DNA of 64,000 nt from Prevotella melaninogenica (GTDB lineage: Bacteria; Bacteroidota; Bacteroidia; Bacteroidales; Bacteroidaceae), in NCBI RefSeq assembly GCF_018127965.1, contig NZ_CP072350.1, positions 124,001 to 188,000 on the forward strand, given 5' to 3'. Made by a program: the position numbers and the translations under genes. Positions 35,181 to 45,129 of the stretch are shown one piece after another; positions within the stretch are counted from its first letter, which is position 1; every line of letters begins with the position of its first letter. The notes under the pieces were generated by a model. The model did no database searches. It worked only from the letters and a program-made list of their open reading frames with translations, and was not told the origin of the DNA.

Positions 35181-35927
35181 ATGTTAATAGACTACAAGAA
35201 GGTAAACATATATCAAGATGAACGCCTAATTCTGAAAGATGTTGACTTTCAGGCAGAAACAGGAGAGTTTATCTATCTCATCGGCCGTGTTGGTTCGGGC
35301 AAGAGTTCGCTATTGAAAACCATCTATGGCGAATTGGATATTGACAGCGAAGATGCTGAAAAGGCTGTTGTTCTCGACGAGAGTATGCCTAATATTAAGC
35401 GTAGTCGTATCCCTGCACTCCGCAAACAGATGGGTATTATCTTCCAAGATTTCCAACTCTTGCATGACCGCTCTGTAGCAAAAAACCTCAAGTTTGTCTT
35501 GCAGGCAACGGGTTGGACCAGCAAACAGAAGATTGACCGACGTATTGAAGAAGTGTTGGCACAGGTGGGTATGACCGATAAGAAGAACAAGATGCCAAGT
35601 GAACTCTCTGGTGGTGAGCAGCAGCGTATTGCCATTGCACGTGCCTTGCTGAACACTCCTAAGATTATTATTGCCGATGAGCCTACGGGTAATCTTGACC
35701 CAGAGACGGCTGCGAACATCGTTAGCATCCTCAAAGACTCATGCCAAGCAGGTACAACGGTTATCATGTCTACCCATAACATCAACCTCATTGACCAGTT
35801 CCCTGGTAAGGTTTATCGCTGTCATGAGGGCGAACTTCACCAACTCACCGACAAGAAAGAAGTTTGCGAATTAGCAGAAGAGACGGCTCCAGTAGAAACG
35901 ATTGACGAGCCAGAACAAAACGATTAA
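35181..35927 (+). CDS. ftsE: Cell-division ATP-binding protein FtsE
   Basis: The protein is 248 residues from the ATG at 35181. The frame extends upstream to about 35106, but that overlaps the promoter motif and gives an atypical tail. It is an ABC ATPase with Walker A GRVGSGKSS, Q-loop GIIFQDFQLL, signature LSGGEQQRIAIARAL and Walker B IIADEPTGNLDP. FtsE pairs with FtsX to control septal peptidoglycan hydrolases; ftsX is not adjacent here. The C-terminal tail is acidic. The stop is 43 bp before the aspartokinase start. Confidence 0.9.
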   Translation: MLIDYKKVNIYQDERLILKDVDFQAETGEFIYLIGRVGSGKSSLLKTIYGELDIDSEDAEKAVVLDESMPNIKRSRIPALRKQMGIIFQDFQLLHDRSVAKNLKFVLQATGWTSKQKIDRRIEEVLAQVGMTDKKNKMPSELSGGEQQRIAIARALLNTPKIIIADEPTGNLDPETAANIVSILKDSCQAGTTVIMSTHNINLIDQFPGKVYRCHEGELHQLTDKKEVCELAEETAPVETIDEPEQND

Positions 35928-35970
35928 GCGCATAGAACTCAGCATAAATCCACATTTAGAAAGATTGAAG

Positions 35971-37290
35971 ATGATGAAAGTAATGAAATTTGGAGGTACA
36001 TCCGTTGGTTCACCAGAACGTATGAAGGGTGTAGCTTCCTTGATAACAAAGTCAGGAGAACCTACATTTATCGTGCTCTCCGCAATGAGTGGAACGACAA
36101 ACACACTGATAGAAATATCTGATTACCTCTATCGCAAGAACCCAGAGGGAGCAAACGAACTTATCAACAACCTCGAACAGAAATATCTCTGCCACGTTGA
36201 AGAGCTTTACTCTACTGAGGAATACAAGCAGAAGACACGCCAGTTCTTGGCTGAAGAGTTCAACTATCTGCGTACTTTCACAAAGGACTTGTTCACCTCT
36301 TTTGAGGAAAAGAGTATCGTTGCACAGGGTGAGGTACTCTCAACCAACATGGTTGTAAACTATCTGCAGGAGCAGGGAATCAAAGCAACATTACTTTCTG
36401 CACTCGACTTTATGCGCACTGACAAGAATGCGGAGCCAGACAGTCAGTATATCAAAGAGCATCTGACAGCGATCATGGATGAGAATCAGGGCTATCAGAT
36501 CTATATCACACAGGGCTTCATCTGCCGTAATGCCTATGGTGAGGTAGACAACTTGCAGCGTGGTGGTTCTGACTATACCGCTTCACTTGTGGGTGCTGCT
36601 ATCAACGCAGAGGAGATTCAGATATGGACAGATATCGACGGAATGCACAACAATGACCCACGTGTCGTTGAGAAGACAGAGGCTGTACGCCAGCTGAACT
36701 TCGAAGAAGCATCGGAGTTGGCTTACTTCGGTGCGAAGATTCTCCACCCTACTTGCGTCCAACCAGCTAAGTATGCTGGTATTCCTGTTCGTCTGAAGAA
36801 CACGATGGACCCAGATGCAGAGGGTACAATCATCGACAACACATTGGTGAGAAGAAAGATTAAAGCTGTTGCAGCCAAAGACAATATCACTGCTATCAAG
36901 ATTAAGTCAAGTCGTATGTTAGGTGCATCGGGCTTCTTACGTAAGGTATTTGAAATCTTCGAGAGCTATCAGACGTCTATCGACATGATTACTACCAGTG
37001 AGGTGGGTGTGTCAATGACGATTGAGAACAATAGCCATTTGGCTGAGATTGTTGATGAGTTGAAGAAGTATGGCACCGTAACCGTTGACACAGAGATGTG
37101 TATTGTCTGCGTTGTCGGCGACCTTGATTGGAGCAACGTTGGCTTTGAGACATTGGCAACTGACGCAATGAAGGACATCCCTGTACGTATGATTAGCTAC
37201 GGTGGCAGCAACTACAACATCTCTTTCTTGATTCGTGAGGCTGACAAGCAGCGTGCTTTGCAGTCACTATCAAACGTGCTCTTTAACTAA
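35971..37290 (+). CDS. Monofunctional aspartate kinase
   Basis: The protein is 439 residues from the ATG at 35971; an upstream extension overlaps ftsE and is unlikely. It phosphorylates aspartate, the first step toward lysine/DAP, threonine and methionine. The N-terminal KVMKFGGTSVGSPERMKG and the core WTDIDGMHNNDPRVV and ELAYFGAKILHP are diagnostic. Two ACT-type regulatory domains follow (about 300-435), with no homoserine dehydrogenase fused. lysA comes 123 bp downstream, so flux to lysine/DAP is the likely link. Confidence 0.92.
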   Translation: MMKVMKFGGTSVGSPERMKGVASLITKSGEPTFIVLSAMSGTTNTLIEISDYLYRKNPEGANELINNLEQKYLCHVEELYSTEEYKQKTRQFLAEEFNYLRTFTKDLFTSFEEKSIVAQGEVLSTNMVVNYLQEQGIKATLLSALDFMRTDKNAEPDSQYIKEHLTAIMDENQGYQIYITQGFICRNAYGEVDNLQRGGSDYTASLVGAAINAEEIQIWTDIDGMHNNDPRVVEKTEAVRQLNFEEASELAYFGAKILHPTCVQPAKYAGIPVRLKNTMDPDAEGTIIDNTLVRRKIKAVAAKDNITAIKIKSSRMLGASGFLRKVFEIFESYQTSIDMITTSEVGVSMTIENNSHLAEIVDELKKYGTVTVDTEMCIVCVVGDLDWSNVGFETLATDAMKDIPVRMISYGGSNYNISFLIREADKQRALQSLSNVLFN

Positions 37291-37303
37291 AAGAAATATT
37301 TAT

Positions 37304-37380
37304 TGTAGGGACGAACGCCCTCGCCTGTTCATTACTGGAAGCAGACAACTGGACATACGAGGGCGTATGTCTCCTCTACA
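37304..37380. repeat. Inverted repeat between aspartokinase and lysA
   Basis: The left arm TGTAGGGACGAACGCCCTCG and the right arm CGAGGGCGTATGTCTCCTC + TACA face each other across about 34 bases. The right arm can also fold alone (CATACG / CGTATG). There is no T-run. It looks like an interspersed palindromic repeat rather than a terminator. Confidence 0.7.
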
Positions 37381-37413
37381 ACTCAGATAAACAAACTTCA
37401 CGACACAACACAC

Positions 37414-38571
37414 ATGATGCAAAAATTCCCTATAGATAAGTTTGAGAAGATTGAAACTCCCTTTTATTATTATGACTGTGAGCTCTTGAGAGAGACCTTA
37501 CAGGCGATTAATAATGAATTGAAAAAATATGAGAACTTCGTCGTCCACTATGCTATTAAAGCCAATGCGAACGCTAAGGTGCTGAATATTATCCAGCAGA
37601 CGGGTATGGGAGCTGACTGTGTGAGTGGTGGAGAGATACAGCGTTGCTTAGACTGTGGCTTCCCAGCAGACAAGATTGTCTATGCAGGTGTGGGAAAGTC
37701 AGACTGGGAAATCAACCTCGGATTAGATCATGACATCTTCTGCTTCAACGTAGAGAGTGTGGCTGAGTTAGAGGTTATCAATGAGTTGGCAGCGAAAAAG
37801 GGTAAGACGGCAAACGTATGTTTCCGTATCAACCCTGACGTAGGAGCACATACACACGAGAAGATTACCACCGGATTAGCTGAGAATAAGTTTGGTATTG
37901 CCATGCAAGACATGCTACCTACCATCCTTGAAGCAAGCAGGATGCCGAACATTCACTTTATCGGTTTGCACTTCCACATCGGTTCACAGCTGCTCGAAAT
38001 GACTGATTTCCGTCATCTCTGCAGCCGTATCAACGAGATACAAGACGGTTTAGAGCAGGAGAATATAAAGATTAAGAATATCAATGTTGGTGGTGGATTG
38101 GGCATCGATTACGACAATCCTGACAACCATCCAATCCCTGATTTCAAGTCTTATTTCTATACCTTCGCACGCTATCTGAAACTAAGAGAAGGACAGAAAC
38201 TCCACTTCGAATTAGGTCGTGCAGTAGTAGGACAGATGGGAAGTCTCATCACTCGCACCCTTTATGTGAAGCAAGGAACAGCAAAACAGTTTGCGATTGT
38301 CGATGCAGGAATGACCGACTTGATTCGTCCTGCTCTCTATCAGGCAAGCCATAAGATAGAAAATCTATCAAGCGATGGCGCTTTACACGCTTATGATGTG
38401 GTAGGACCAATTTGCGAATCGAGTGATGTCTTCGCAAAAGGAATCGAACTTAACACCGTTCATCGAGGCGACTTGATTGCGATGCGTTCAGCTGGAGCAT
38501 ATGGAGAAATCATGGCTTCGCAATATAACTGTAGGAAACTGCCTGTAGGCTATACCTCTGACGAACTATAA
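37414..38571 (+). CDS. lysA: Diaminopimelate decarboxylase
   Basis: This 385-residue PLP enzyme of fold type III makes lysine from meso-DAP. The PLP lysine is in VHYAIKANAN (about residue 50). HFHIGSQL, the phosphate-binding GGGLGIDYD and the interface CESSD are all present. The C-terminal AGAYGEIMASQYN matches the family. An extra Met lies at codon 2. It acts in the same pathway as the aspartate kinase encoded just upstream. Confidence 0.94.
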   Translation: MMQKFPIDKFEKIETPFYYYDCELLRETLQAINNELKKYENFVVHYAIKANANAKVLNIIQQTGMGADCVSGGEIQRCLDCGFPADKIVYAGVGKSDWEINLGLDHDIFCFNVESVAELEVINELAAKKGKTANVCFRINPDVGAHTHEKITTGLAENKFGIAMQDMLPTILEASRMPNIHFIGLHFHIGSQLLEMTDFRHLCSRINEIQDGLEQENIKIKNINVGGGLGIDYDNPDNHPIPDFKSYFYTFARYLKLREGQKLHFELGRAVVGQMGSLITRTLYVKQGTAKQFAIVDAGMTDLIRPALYQASHKIENLSSDGALHAYDVVGPICESSDVFAKGIELNTVHRGDLIAMRSAGAYGEIMASQYNCRKLPVGYTSDEL

Positions 38572-38590
38572 TCCATAACATAACGAATAA

Positions 38591-39826
38591 ATGTTCACTT
38601 TTGATAATACGACCATCATCATCTCAGTAGTGTTGCTTTTAGTAGCATTGCTGACCTCTTTTCTCAATCCTTTCTTCCGAAAAGTAAGGATTGCAGCGTA
38701 TGGTGTGCCAACTTCCACAGCCGAAAGTGAAGAAACAAGTAACGAAGATGAGCCTATAGAGGAGAAGGAAGCAATAACGGAACCTGTTGTCACTGAAGAG
38801 CAACTCCCTACTTACCCCCCTATCTCGATCATCTTCACGCCCCATGACAATGCACAGGAGCTTGCAAAGAACCTCCCACTCTATCTGAATCAGGACTATC
38901 CAGCAGACTTTCAGGTGATTGTTGTGGCACCACAGAATGATCATGAGACGAGTGATGTGTTAAAACGCTTTGCATCTAACTCGCATCTATACACTACCTT
39001 CATCCCTGAATCATCACGCTATATGAGCAAGAAGAAGCTTGCCATTACGCTTGGTGTTAAGGCAGCGAAGTATGATTGGGTGATAATGGCAGACATCTGT
39101 TGCTATCCGACGGGTGATAATTGGCTGCAAGCTATAGCCCGAAACTGTAAGGAAGGGAAAGATCTCGTGGTGGGTTACACTCGTTATGAGGACGAAACAC
39201 CTGCTTATCGACACTTCGAAAGACATTATTTGGCACGCTATTTTATGCGTGAATATCAGCATAATAAGTCCTATGCGTGTCCGTTTAATACTTTAGCTTT
39301 CCGTAAAAGTCGTTTCTTACGTGAGGAAGGATTCCGCGGAAACCTCAAGTATATACGTGGAGAATACGACTTCATGGTAAACAAATATGCAAGTAGTAAC
39401 AACCTTGTGTTTGAAAACTCGTTTGAGGGAACACTCATAGAAGAGGCTCCAACAGAGAAGGTTTGGCTCGGCACACACCTTTTCTATATGGAGAATCGCC
39501 AACACTTGGAACGTACACCACAGCATCGTTTCCTCCCGTATATCGACCAAACGGCACTACATGGTAATTACTTCTTACTGTGTATTGCACTTGCACTCTC
39601 TCTCCTATTGGGTATGTGGACCATTTCTGTTGCTGCAGGATTATCCCTTATCATCTCTATCATTCTGCGCTTAGTCATTGGAAAGAAAGCACTGAGACGC
39701 TTCGATATAGAGATTCCAGCATGGAAGATTATCCCATACGAGATTGCTATCGCATGGAAGCACCTTGGTTATAAGTTGAAATACCATCGTGCAGACAAGT
39801 ATGACTTCATATCTCACAAACTATAA
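38591..39826 (+). CDS. Membrane glycosyltransferase, family 2
   Basis: The 411-residue protein has an N-terminal membrane anchor (about 5-24) and a charged linker with many Glu residues (about 40-75). A GT-A catalytic domain follows (PISIIFTPHDNAQELAKNLPLYLNQ, VIMADICCYPTGDNW as the DxD-like site, YIRGEYDFMV). Two C-terminal membrane helices span about 330-365. It transfers a sugar from an activated donor; the acceptor is unknown. The stop directly abuts the ATG of the next gene (39827), so the two are probably translationally coupled. Confidence 0.85.
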   Translation: MFTFDNTTIIISVVLLLVALLTSFLNPFFRKVRIAAYGVPTSTAESEETSNEDEPIEEKEAITEPVVTEEQLPTYPPISIIFTPHDNAQELAKNLPLYLNQDYPADFQVIVVAPQNDHETSDVLKRFASNSHLYTTFIPESSRYMSKKKLAITLGVKAAKYDWVIMADICCYPTGDNWLQAIARNCKEGKDLVVGYTRYEDETPAYRHFERHYLARYFMREYQHNKSYACPFNTLAFRKSRFLREEGFRGNLKYIRGEYDFMVNKYASSNNLVFENSFEGTLIEEAPTEKVWLGTHLFYMENRQHLERTPQHRFLPYIDQTALHGNYFLLCIALALSLLLGMWTISVAAGLSLIISIILRLVIGKKALRRFDIEIPAWKIIPYEIAIAWKHLGYKLKYHRADKYDFISHKL

Positions 39827-40984
39827 ATGCGCATCATCCATTACATAGACAACATAAAGGCAGGCAATCTGCTTTCTGATTACCTTCTACGACTCACCAC
39901 AGCGCAGAAAGAATATGCTGATGTCAAGACGATTACACAACAGGGGGATTTCAAGAAGCTCCTTGCTGACTTCCAACCTGACATCGTTCATATTCATACC
40001 TGTTGGGAGTATCAAGCTGCCACACACGCTTATTGGGCTGCTAAGAAGCAGTGTGCAGTAGTGTTCTCACCGCATTGGGAACTCGATGCGAGAGCAAGAA
40101 CGACCGAACAGAAGTCTACTAAGAAGGTGAAGACACTGCTCTATCAAGCGGAGATGGTGAGAAGAATGGATGCGCTCCTTGTGAGTAGCGAGCAAGAAAG
40201 GCAAGACATTCTAAAGTTAGGCTGGACGAAACGCATTGATATCGTACAGGACAGTGTTCTTAATAGTTCGCTGAGCGATGACGATATGGCACTGCAAACG
40301 ATTTCTTTCTATCGTAAAGTGCTTGACACACGCTATCAATTTGCCATGACAGCAATGGAGAAAGATGCTATTTCAAGCCTACTACACGTTGGTTTAGCAC
40401 AAGAGACAACCCACAACCTCTTGCCCAGCGACCAACTTCTGAACCTACGAAGTCTGAATCCAGAACAATGGCGAAGAATCTTCCTCTATGCTGATGACGA
40501 GGGAATAAGAGAAATTGTGGACAACTGTATCAGCCGTCTACAACTCAATGCGCCCACTATCGACACTGCTGCCATACAGCGATTCCCACTCTTGTCACCA
40601 AAGGAAACGACCTCGGTTGACACAGATAAGCTGATAGGAAACCAACCCATGACACGACAGCGACTCGCTAACTACTCCAATGAGGAAGATGCTATCATCA
40701 AGAAGATAGCAACCATCATTGCAAACACACGACAGGTAGAGCGGAAGAAGAAACTTTCCCTACGTCTGTTAGCTGATTTATACACAGTTATAAAGTATAA
40801 TGACTACGACGAAGACCGACTTGCAGACGTGCTCCGCCACCTTCGTCTCTATCGCTATTCACGTCGTATGATACAGCTCCTTGCCGAGAAGGTGCTTCTT
40901 AAAGAGGGATTCATGCCCGTCCCTCCACGTGATGACAGGAAAACAAAGGGCATCAAAAGAAATAATTTCGTACAAAGACATTAA
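39827..40984 (+). CDS. Glycosyltransferase-like protein (GT-B N-terminal type)
   Basis: The first 165 or so of its 385 residues resemble the N-terminal half of GT4-type glycosyltransferases (FQPDIVHIHTCWEY, FSPHWELDARAR, DALLVSSEQERQDILKLG). The usual donor-binding second half (GxxxEGFG region) is absent. Instead the C-terminus is helical, polar and unlike known transferases. It may therefore be a degenerate or non-catalytic partner of the membrane glycosyltransferase whose gene abuts it, or a Bacteroidota-specific variant. fbp follows 3 bp later, making a tight three-gene run. Confidence 0.7.
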   Translation: MRIIHYIDNIKAGNLLSDYLLRLTTAQKEYADVKTITQQGDFKKLLADFQPDIVHIHTCWEYQAATHAYWAAKKQCAVVFSPHWELDARARTTEQKSTKKVKTLLYQAEMVRRMDALLVSSEQERQDILKLGWTKRIDIVQDSVLNSSLSDDDMALQTISFYRKVLDTRYQFAMTAMEKDAISSLLHVGLAQETTHNLLPSDQLLNLRSLNPEQWRRIFLYADDEGIREIVDNCISRLQLNAPTIDTAAIQRFPLLSPKETTSVDTDKLIGNQPMTRQRLANYSNEEDAIIKKIATIIANTRQVERKKKLSLRLLADLYTVIKYNDYDEDRLADVLRHLRLYRYSRRMIQLLAEKVLLKEGFMPVPPRDDRKTKGIKRNNFVQRH

Positions 40985-40987
40985 CGC

Positions 40988-43000
40988 ATGACACAGAAGA
41001 AATACGATTTAAAAAAGGATGAACGCTACTTACGACTATTAGCAAAGTCGTTCCCAAATATTGCTGACGCTGCAACTGAGATTATCAACCTTGAGGCTAT
41101 CGCACACCTCCCAAAAGGTACTGAACACTTCCTTGCCGACATTCATGGCGAGTATCAAGCGTTCCAACACGTACTTAAAAATGCCTCTGGTAACATCAAG
41201 AGAAAGGTTAACGAGCTCTTTGGTGAAAGACTCAGAAACATTGAAAAGCAAGAACTTTGCACTCTGATTTATTATCCAGAACAGAAACTCGAGCTCGTTA
41301 AGAAAGAGGAAAAGGATATCAAAGACTGGTATCATATCACCATACACCGACTGATAGAGGTATGTCGTGATGTGTCCAGCAAATATACACGCTCAAAGGT
41401 TCGGAAGTCTTTGCCGGATGATTTCTCTTATATCATCCAAGAGTTACTGCACGAACATGCAGACGACAAAGACAAGACTGACTATGTGAGTGCTATCATC
41501 AAGACGATTATCTCTACTGGACGAGCTGATGACTTCATCATTGCGATTTGTGAGGTTATCCAACGATTAGTCATCGACCAGCTGCATATCTTAGGTGATG
41601 TGTACGATCGTGGACCGGGTGCTCACATCGTAATGGACACCTTAAAGAACTATCACAACTGGGATATCACATGGGGAAACCATGATATCCTATGGATGGG
41701 AGCCTGTGCTGGTAACGACGCTTGTATCTGTAATGTCATTCGCATAGCCCTGCGTTATGCAAACATGGCTACTATTGAGGATGGATATGGTATCAACCTT
41801 ATTCAGTTGGCTACCTTTGCAATGGACGTATATGGTGATGACCCATGCGAGGAGTTCATGCCAAAGATATCGAAAGACAATCCACTCGACGAACGTAGCA
41901 AGACACTGACAGCGCAGATGCACAAGGCTATCAGTATCCTTCAGTTTAAGATTGAATCACAGATGATCAGCCGTCATCCGCTTTGGAAGATGGACGACCG
42001 TCGTTTGCTCAAAGCTATCGACTATAAGAAGGGTACGATTACCCTCGATGGTAAGGAATATAAGATGCGTTCATGCAACTTCCCAACCATCGATCCAAAG
42101 AATCCAGAGCAGCTTACAGAGGCTGAACAGGCACTCATCGATCGTCTTCATCAGTCGTTTACAGGCAGTGAGAAGTTACGCAGTCATATCCGTTCTCTGC
42201 TCCGCCACGGCTGTATGTATAACGTCTTCAACCACAATCTCCTTTATCATGCCTCTATCCCACTCACAAAAGAGGGCAAACTAAAAGAGGTTGAGATTGG
42301 TCCAGGTGTGAAGTTGAAGGGTAAGGAGTTGCTTTATCAGACTGGTATGAAGATTCGTTCTGCCTTCCAGACAAACAATGAACTGCAGACAGAAGAAGAA
42401 CGTCAAGATGCTATCGACTTCTTCCTCTTCCTATGGTGTGGACCTGATAGTCCGCTCTTCGACAAGGCAAAGATGGCTACTTTCGAACGCTACTTCATTG
42501 CTGAGAAGGAAACTCACCATGAGGAGAAAGGCTACTACTTTGGTATGCGAGACAATGAGGAGATTGCCGATATGATCTTAGATGAGTTTGATGTGCCACA
42601 GCCTAACCGTCACATCATCAATGGTCATGTCCCTGTTCATGTTGTCAAGGGTGAGAATCCTATCAAGGCAAATGGTAAACTGATGGTGATTGATGGTGGT
42701 TTCTCACAAGCCTATCACAAGGAAACGGGTATTGCAGGCTACACCCTCGTCTATCACTCACGTGGCTTCCAGCTCGTACAACACGAGCCTTTCACATCAA
42801 CAGAAGATGCCATCAAGCGAGGAACAGACATTGTTTCAACCATCCAGATTGTTGAGATGAACCAACAGCGCCTACGCGTTGAGGACACCGACAAGGGTAC
42901 AGAACTCCGTCTACAGATTGAAGCCCTTAAAGAGCTCCTCTATGCTTACCGCTGCGGCTTCCTCACCGAGCATGAGCGTAAAACTCCACCAAAGGTATAA
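40988..43000 (+). CDS. fbp: Fructose-1,6-bisphosphatase, class III
   Basis: This 670-residue gluconeogenic enzyme is of the Firmicutes/Bacteroidota type, unrelated to the FbpA/GlpX classes. Calcineurin-like metal motifs are visible: ADIHGEYQAF (about residues 44-53), LGDVYDRGPGAH, WGNHDILWMGA and, near the C-terminus, INGHVPVHVVKGE. The length matches the family. It converts fructose-1,6-bisphosphate to fructose-6-phosphate. It follows the glycosyltransferase-like genes with a 3-bp gap and may be cotranscribed. A hairpin terminator is found only about 550 bp downstream. Confidence 0.95.
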   Translation: MTQKKYDLKKDERYLRLLAKSFPNIADAATEIINLEAIAHLPKGTEHFLADIHGEYQAFQHVLKNASGNIKRKVNELFGERLRNIEKQELCTLIYYPEQKLELVKKEEKDIKDWYHITIHRLIEVCRDVSSKYTRSKVRKSLPDDFSYIIQELLHEHADDKDKTDYVSAIIKTIISTGRADDFIIAICEVIQRLVIDQLHILGDVYDRGPGAHIVMDTLKNYHNWDITWGNHDILWMGACAGNDACICNVIRIALRYANMATIEDGYGINLIQLATFAMDVYGDDPCEEFMPKISKDNPLDERSKTLTAQMHKAISILQFKIESQMISRHPLWKMDDRRLLKAIDYKKGTITLDGKEYKMRSCNFPTIDPKNPEQLTEAEQALIDRLHQSFTGSEKLRSHIRSLLRHGCMYNVFNHNLLYHASIPLTKEGKLKEVEIGPGVKLKGKELLYQTGMKIRSAFQTNNELQTEEERQDAIDFFLFLWCGPDSPLFDKAKMATFERYFIAEKETHHEEKGYYFGMRDNEEIADMILDEFDVPQPNRHIINGHVPVHVVKGENPIKANGKLMVIDGGFSQAYHKETGIAGYTLVYHSRGFQLVQHEPFTSTEDAIKRGTDIVSTIQIVEMNQQRLRVEDTDKGTELRLQIEALKELLYAYRCGFLTEHERKTPPKV

Positions 43001-43014
43001 ACGCTAACCTTTGA

Positions 43015-43410
43015 ACATTGAGGTTTGAACTTTGAACTTTATAATTTGAACTTCAAACAACTACGAATGGCACTAATGACACGAATGCTTATTGCTAAGT
43101 GATTCGTGCAATTTGCGTAATTCGTAGTCCCTTTGAATTTAAGGTTTGGACATTGAACTTTATAATTAGGACTACGAATATTGAACGACTACGAATGGCA
43201 CGAATGCTTATTGCTAAGTGATTTGTGCAATTTGCGTAATTCGTAGTCCCTTTGAATTTGAGGTTTGGACATTGAACTTGATAATTAGAACTACGAACAT
43301 TGAACAACTACGAATGGCACTAATGACACGAATGCTTATTGCTGAGTGATTCGTGCAATTTGCGTAATTCGTAGTCCCTTTGAATTTGAGGTTTGAACAT
43401 TGAACTTGAT
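43015..43410. repeat. Tandem minisatellite, units of 119-128 bp, three copies plus a partial
   Basis: The marker atttgcgtaa starts at 43111, 43230 and 43358. Units contain ctacgaatggcac, cgaatgcttattgct and gtagtccctttgaattt. The length difference is a 9-bp block (taatgacac) that is present or absent. Open frames on the minus strand through it are repeat artefacts. Confidence 0.9.
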
Positions 43411-43437
43411 AATTAGAGTTTATAGCTTTGAGATTTC

Positions 43438-43502
43438 CCTTATCGGTAATCATAATTATGAATTATAAATTATGAATTATAGATTATGAATTATAAATTA
43501 TG
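43438..43502. repeat. ATTATGAATTATA microsatellite
   Basis: About four near-copies of a 13-bp AT-only unit that is itself close to palindromic. Confidence 0.75.
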
Positions 43503-43545
43503 ATGCGCTGATGAGATCTTCGTTCGAATAATTATGAATTGAATT

Positions 43546-43586
43546 AAACCTCACACAGAGTACACTCCTCTGTGCGAGGTTTTTTA
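43546..43586 (+). terminator. Rho-independent terminator
   Basis: AACCTCACACAGAG and CTCTGTGCGAGGTT pair with one mismatch around a 7-base loop, followed by TTTTTT. It is the first good terminator after fbp. Confidence 0.8.
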
Positions 43587-43744
43587 TGTTAACCATTGAT
43601 GTCTGAACTTTAAATCCTAATGTTTGCTATCTTGAAATATAATTACAAAATAGATAAATAAAAGTCAGGTAAAGAGCCAGAAAACCTACGGTTTTTACGC
43701 CTTTCTAAGTTATTTGATATCAGCGAATTACTGAGATGCTTTTC

Positions 43745-43854
43745 AAAAGGTGCTTAATTAGCCTTCAAAAGGGCATTAGTTAGACCCCAAAAGGGCATCT
43801 TTTGCAAGCCAATTAGGCGTCTTTTAGAAGCTAAAAGAGTATCAATCAAAAACG
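43745..43854 (+). repeat. 22-bp-period dispersed repeat array, copy 4
   Basis: Five units of 22 bp begin AAAAGGTGCTTAATT, AAAAGGGCATTAGTT, AAAAGGGCATCTTTT, AATTAGGCGTCTTTT and AAAAGAGTATC. They are nearly identical in order to copy 3 at 30503. The array sits at the border of the AT-rich ATPase/HNH island. Confidence 0.92.
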
Positions 43855-44061
43855 AGCATTTGAAAAATAATGACAAAAGAACCCCTCCAAGTAAAGAGGG
43901 GATGTAAACACCATAAACAGATATAAGAGTTATTGATGGTTCATAAAAAAGAAAATACAATAAGACTCTGTTTATGGTAATTCAAGCATTCTTAAATATA
44001 AGCCAAAATTTCAATCCATTAAATAGTTGCTATTTAAAAACTATTACTTTGGCTCTCTTAT

Positions 44062-45126
44062 TTATTCAAGCCCCATTTCTTTCGATATACTCTGCTTCAA
44101 TAAAGTCAAAGGACGTTTATGCACATCCTTAGCATCAGGATAGAATCCAAGGTAAAAACGCTTGAAAGCATACATATTAAAAGGGAATTTTTATTATATG
44201 CAGCCAACAACTGGTTTCTATAAGACTCATTATATATTTTCGCCTTCCATATTATTTCTTCTATTTCATCAGAGAATTGAGAATATAAACCACCAAGATG
44301 AAAAAGTTAAAATGCTCTTCTGCCTCTTTAGTAAATTTATCAGATTTCAAATTAACCTTTAACAAATCAGCATTATTAAACAACATATACTTGATAATAC
44401 TTTTATCATCTATAGAAAACTTAAAAGGGTCAAGTTCATTAGGTTCTTCTGTATATAAACAAAATTTATAAGTGCGCGAATCACTCTTTATCTGATTACA
44501 ATGCATACAAGCAGGATATAGATTGAAAAAAGATATACATAGAAATGGATACTCTGACTTTGGCAGCCAGTGATCTACCTGAAAAGTAGCTTTTCTATCA
44601 TCAGTAGCAACAGCATAGGAAGCATTACAATAAACACAAGTATTAAGACCCATTCTTTTCATATATGGTCTTATTACTGTTTTCTGCACCTCATTATAGC
44701 ACATAGCTTTTACTATCAACTCATAAAATTTCTTTTCTCCAAAGTTAAATGATTCTTTTTATAAGATATCCCCTGTGAAAGTTTTGCCACAGCTTCATCA
44801 ATTTGCTTATCTGTAAGATCTGGAACCTTGTCACGAAGTTGTTCCGAAGTAAGATTATTAAAATGTTTATCTTTAAAACTGTCAAATTCACTTGGCTTCA
44901 ATTTTATAATCTTTGGTAGTTCCTTTATTATATTCTCCACATATTTTCTATATTTACTTCGCTTTCTTGTAACCAGTTTCATAGACAAGTCTGTAAGTTT
45001 TTTACGTATCTTATCTAAATTAACCGTACTCAGGTCTTGCGTATTAATCGTTTGTACTTTAAGGAGTTTATCAGTATACTCTTCCGCAATAGCTTCTATC
45101 TTACTATTTATTAATATCTTTCTCAT
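44062..45126 (-). pseudogene. HNH endonuclease gene (Septu PtuB-like) with three apparent -1 frameshifts
   Basis: Read as three frames, this encodes one product of about 355 residues. Frame 1 (45126-44716) gives a helical N-terminus of 136 residues. Frame 2 (to about 44303) holds the HNH core: CVYC near residue 168, FQVDHWLPKSEYPF, and NLYPACMHCNQIKS. The C-terminus continues as GGLYSQFSDEIEEIIWKAK and then FPFNMYAFKRFYLGFYPDAK to a stop at 44062. Adding one T near 44726, one T near 44311 and one A near 44194 restores a single frame. All three sites are homopolymer runs, and frame 2 has no ATG start at its beginning. Either the gene is dead or the assembly has homopolymer errors. It lies 3 bp after the ATPase stop, as expected for an operon. 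Confidence 0.8.
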
Positions 45127-45129
45127 TAT

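Noticed and set aside
43095..43453. Minus-strand frames with repeated peptide text after fbp
   Set aside because: They are translations of the 119-128 bp tandem repeat.
44162..44362. A 66-codon plus-strand frame opposite the HNH gene end
   Set aside because: The opposite strand gives sensible nuclease C-terminal sequence once frameshifts are corrected.
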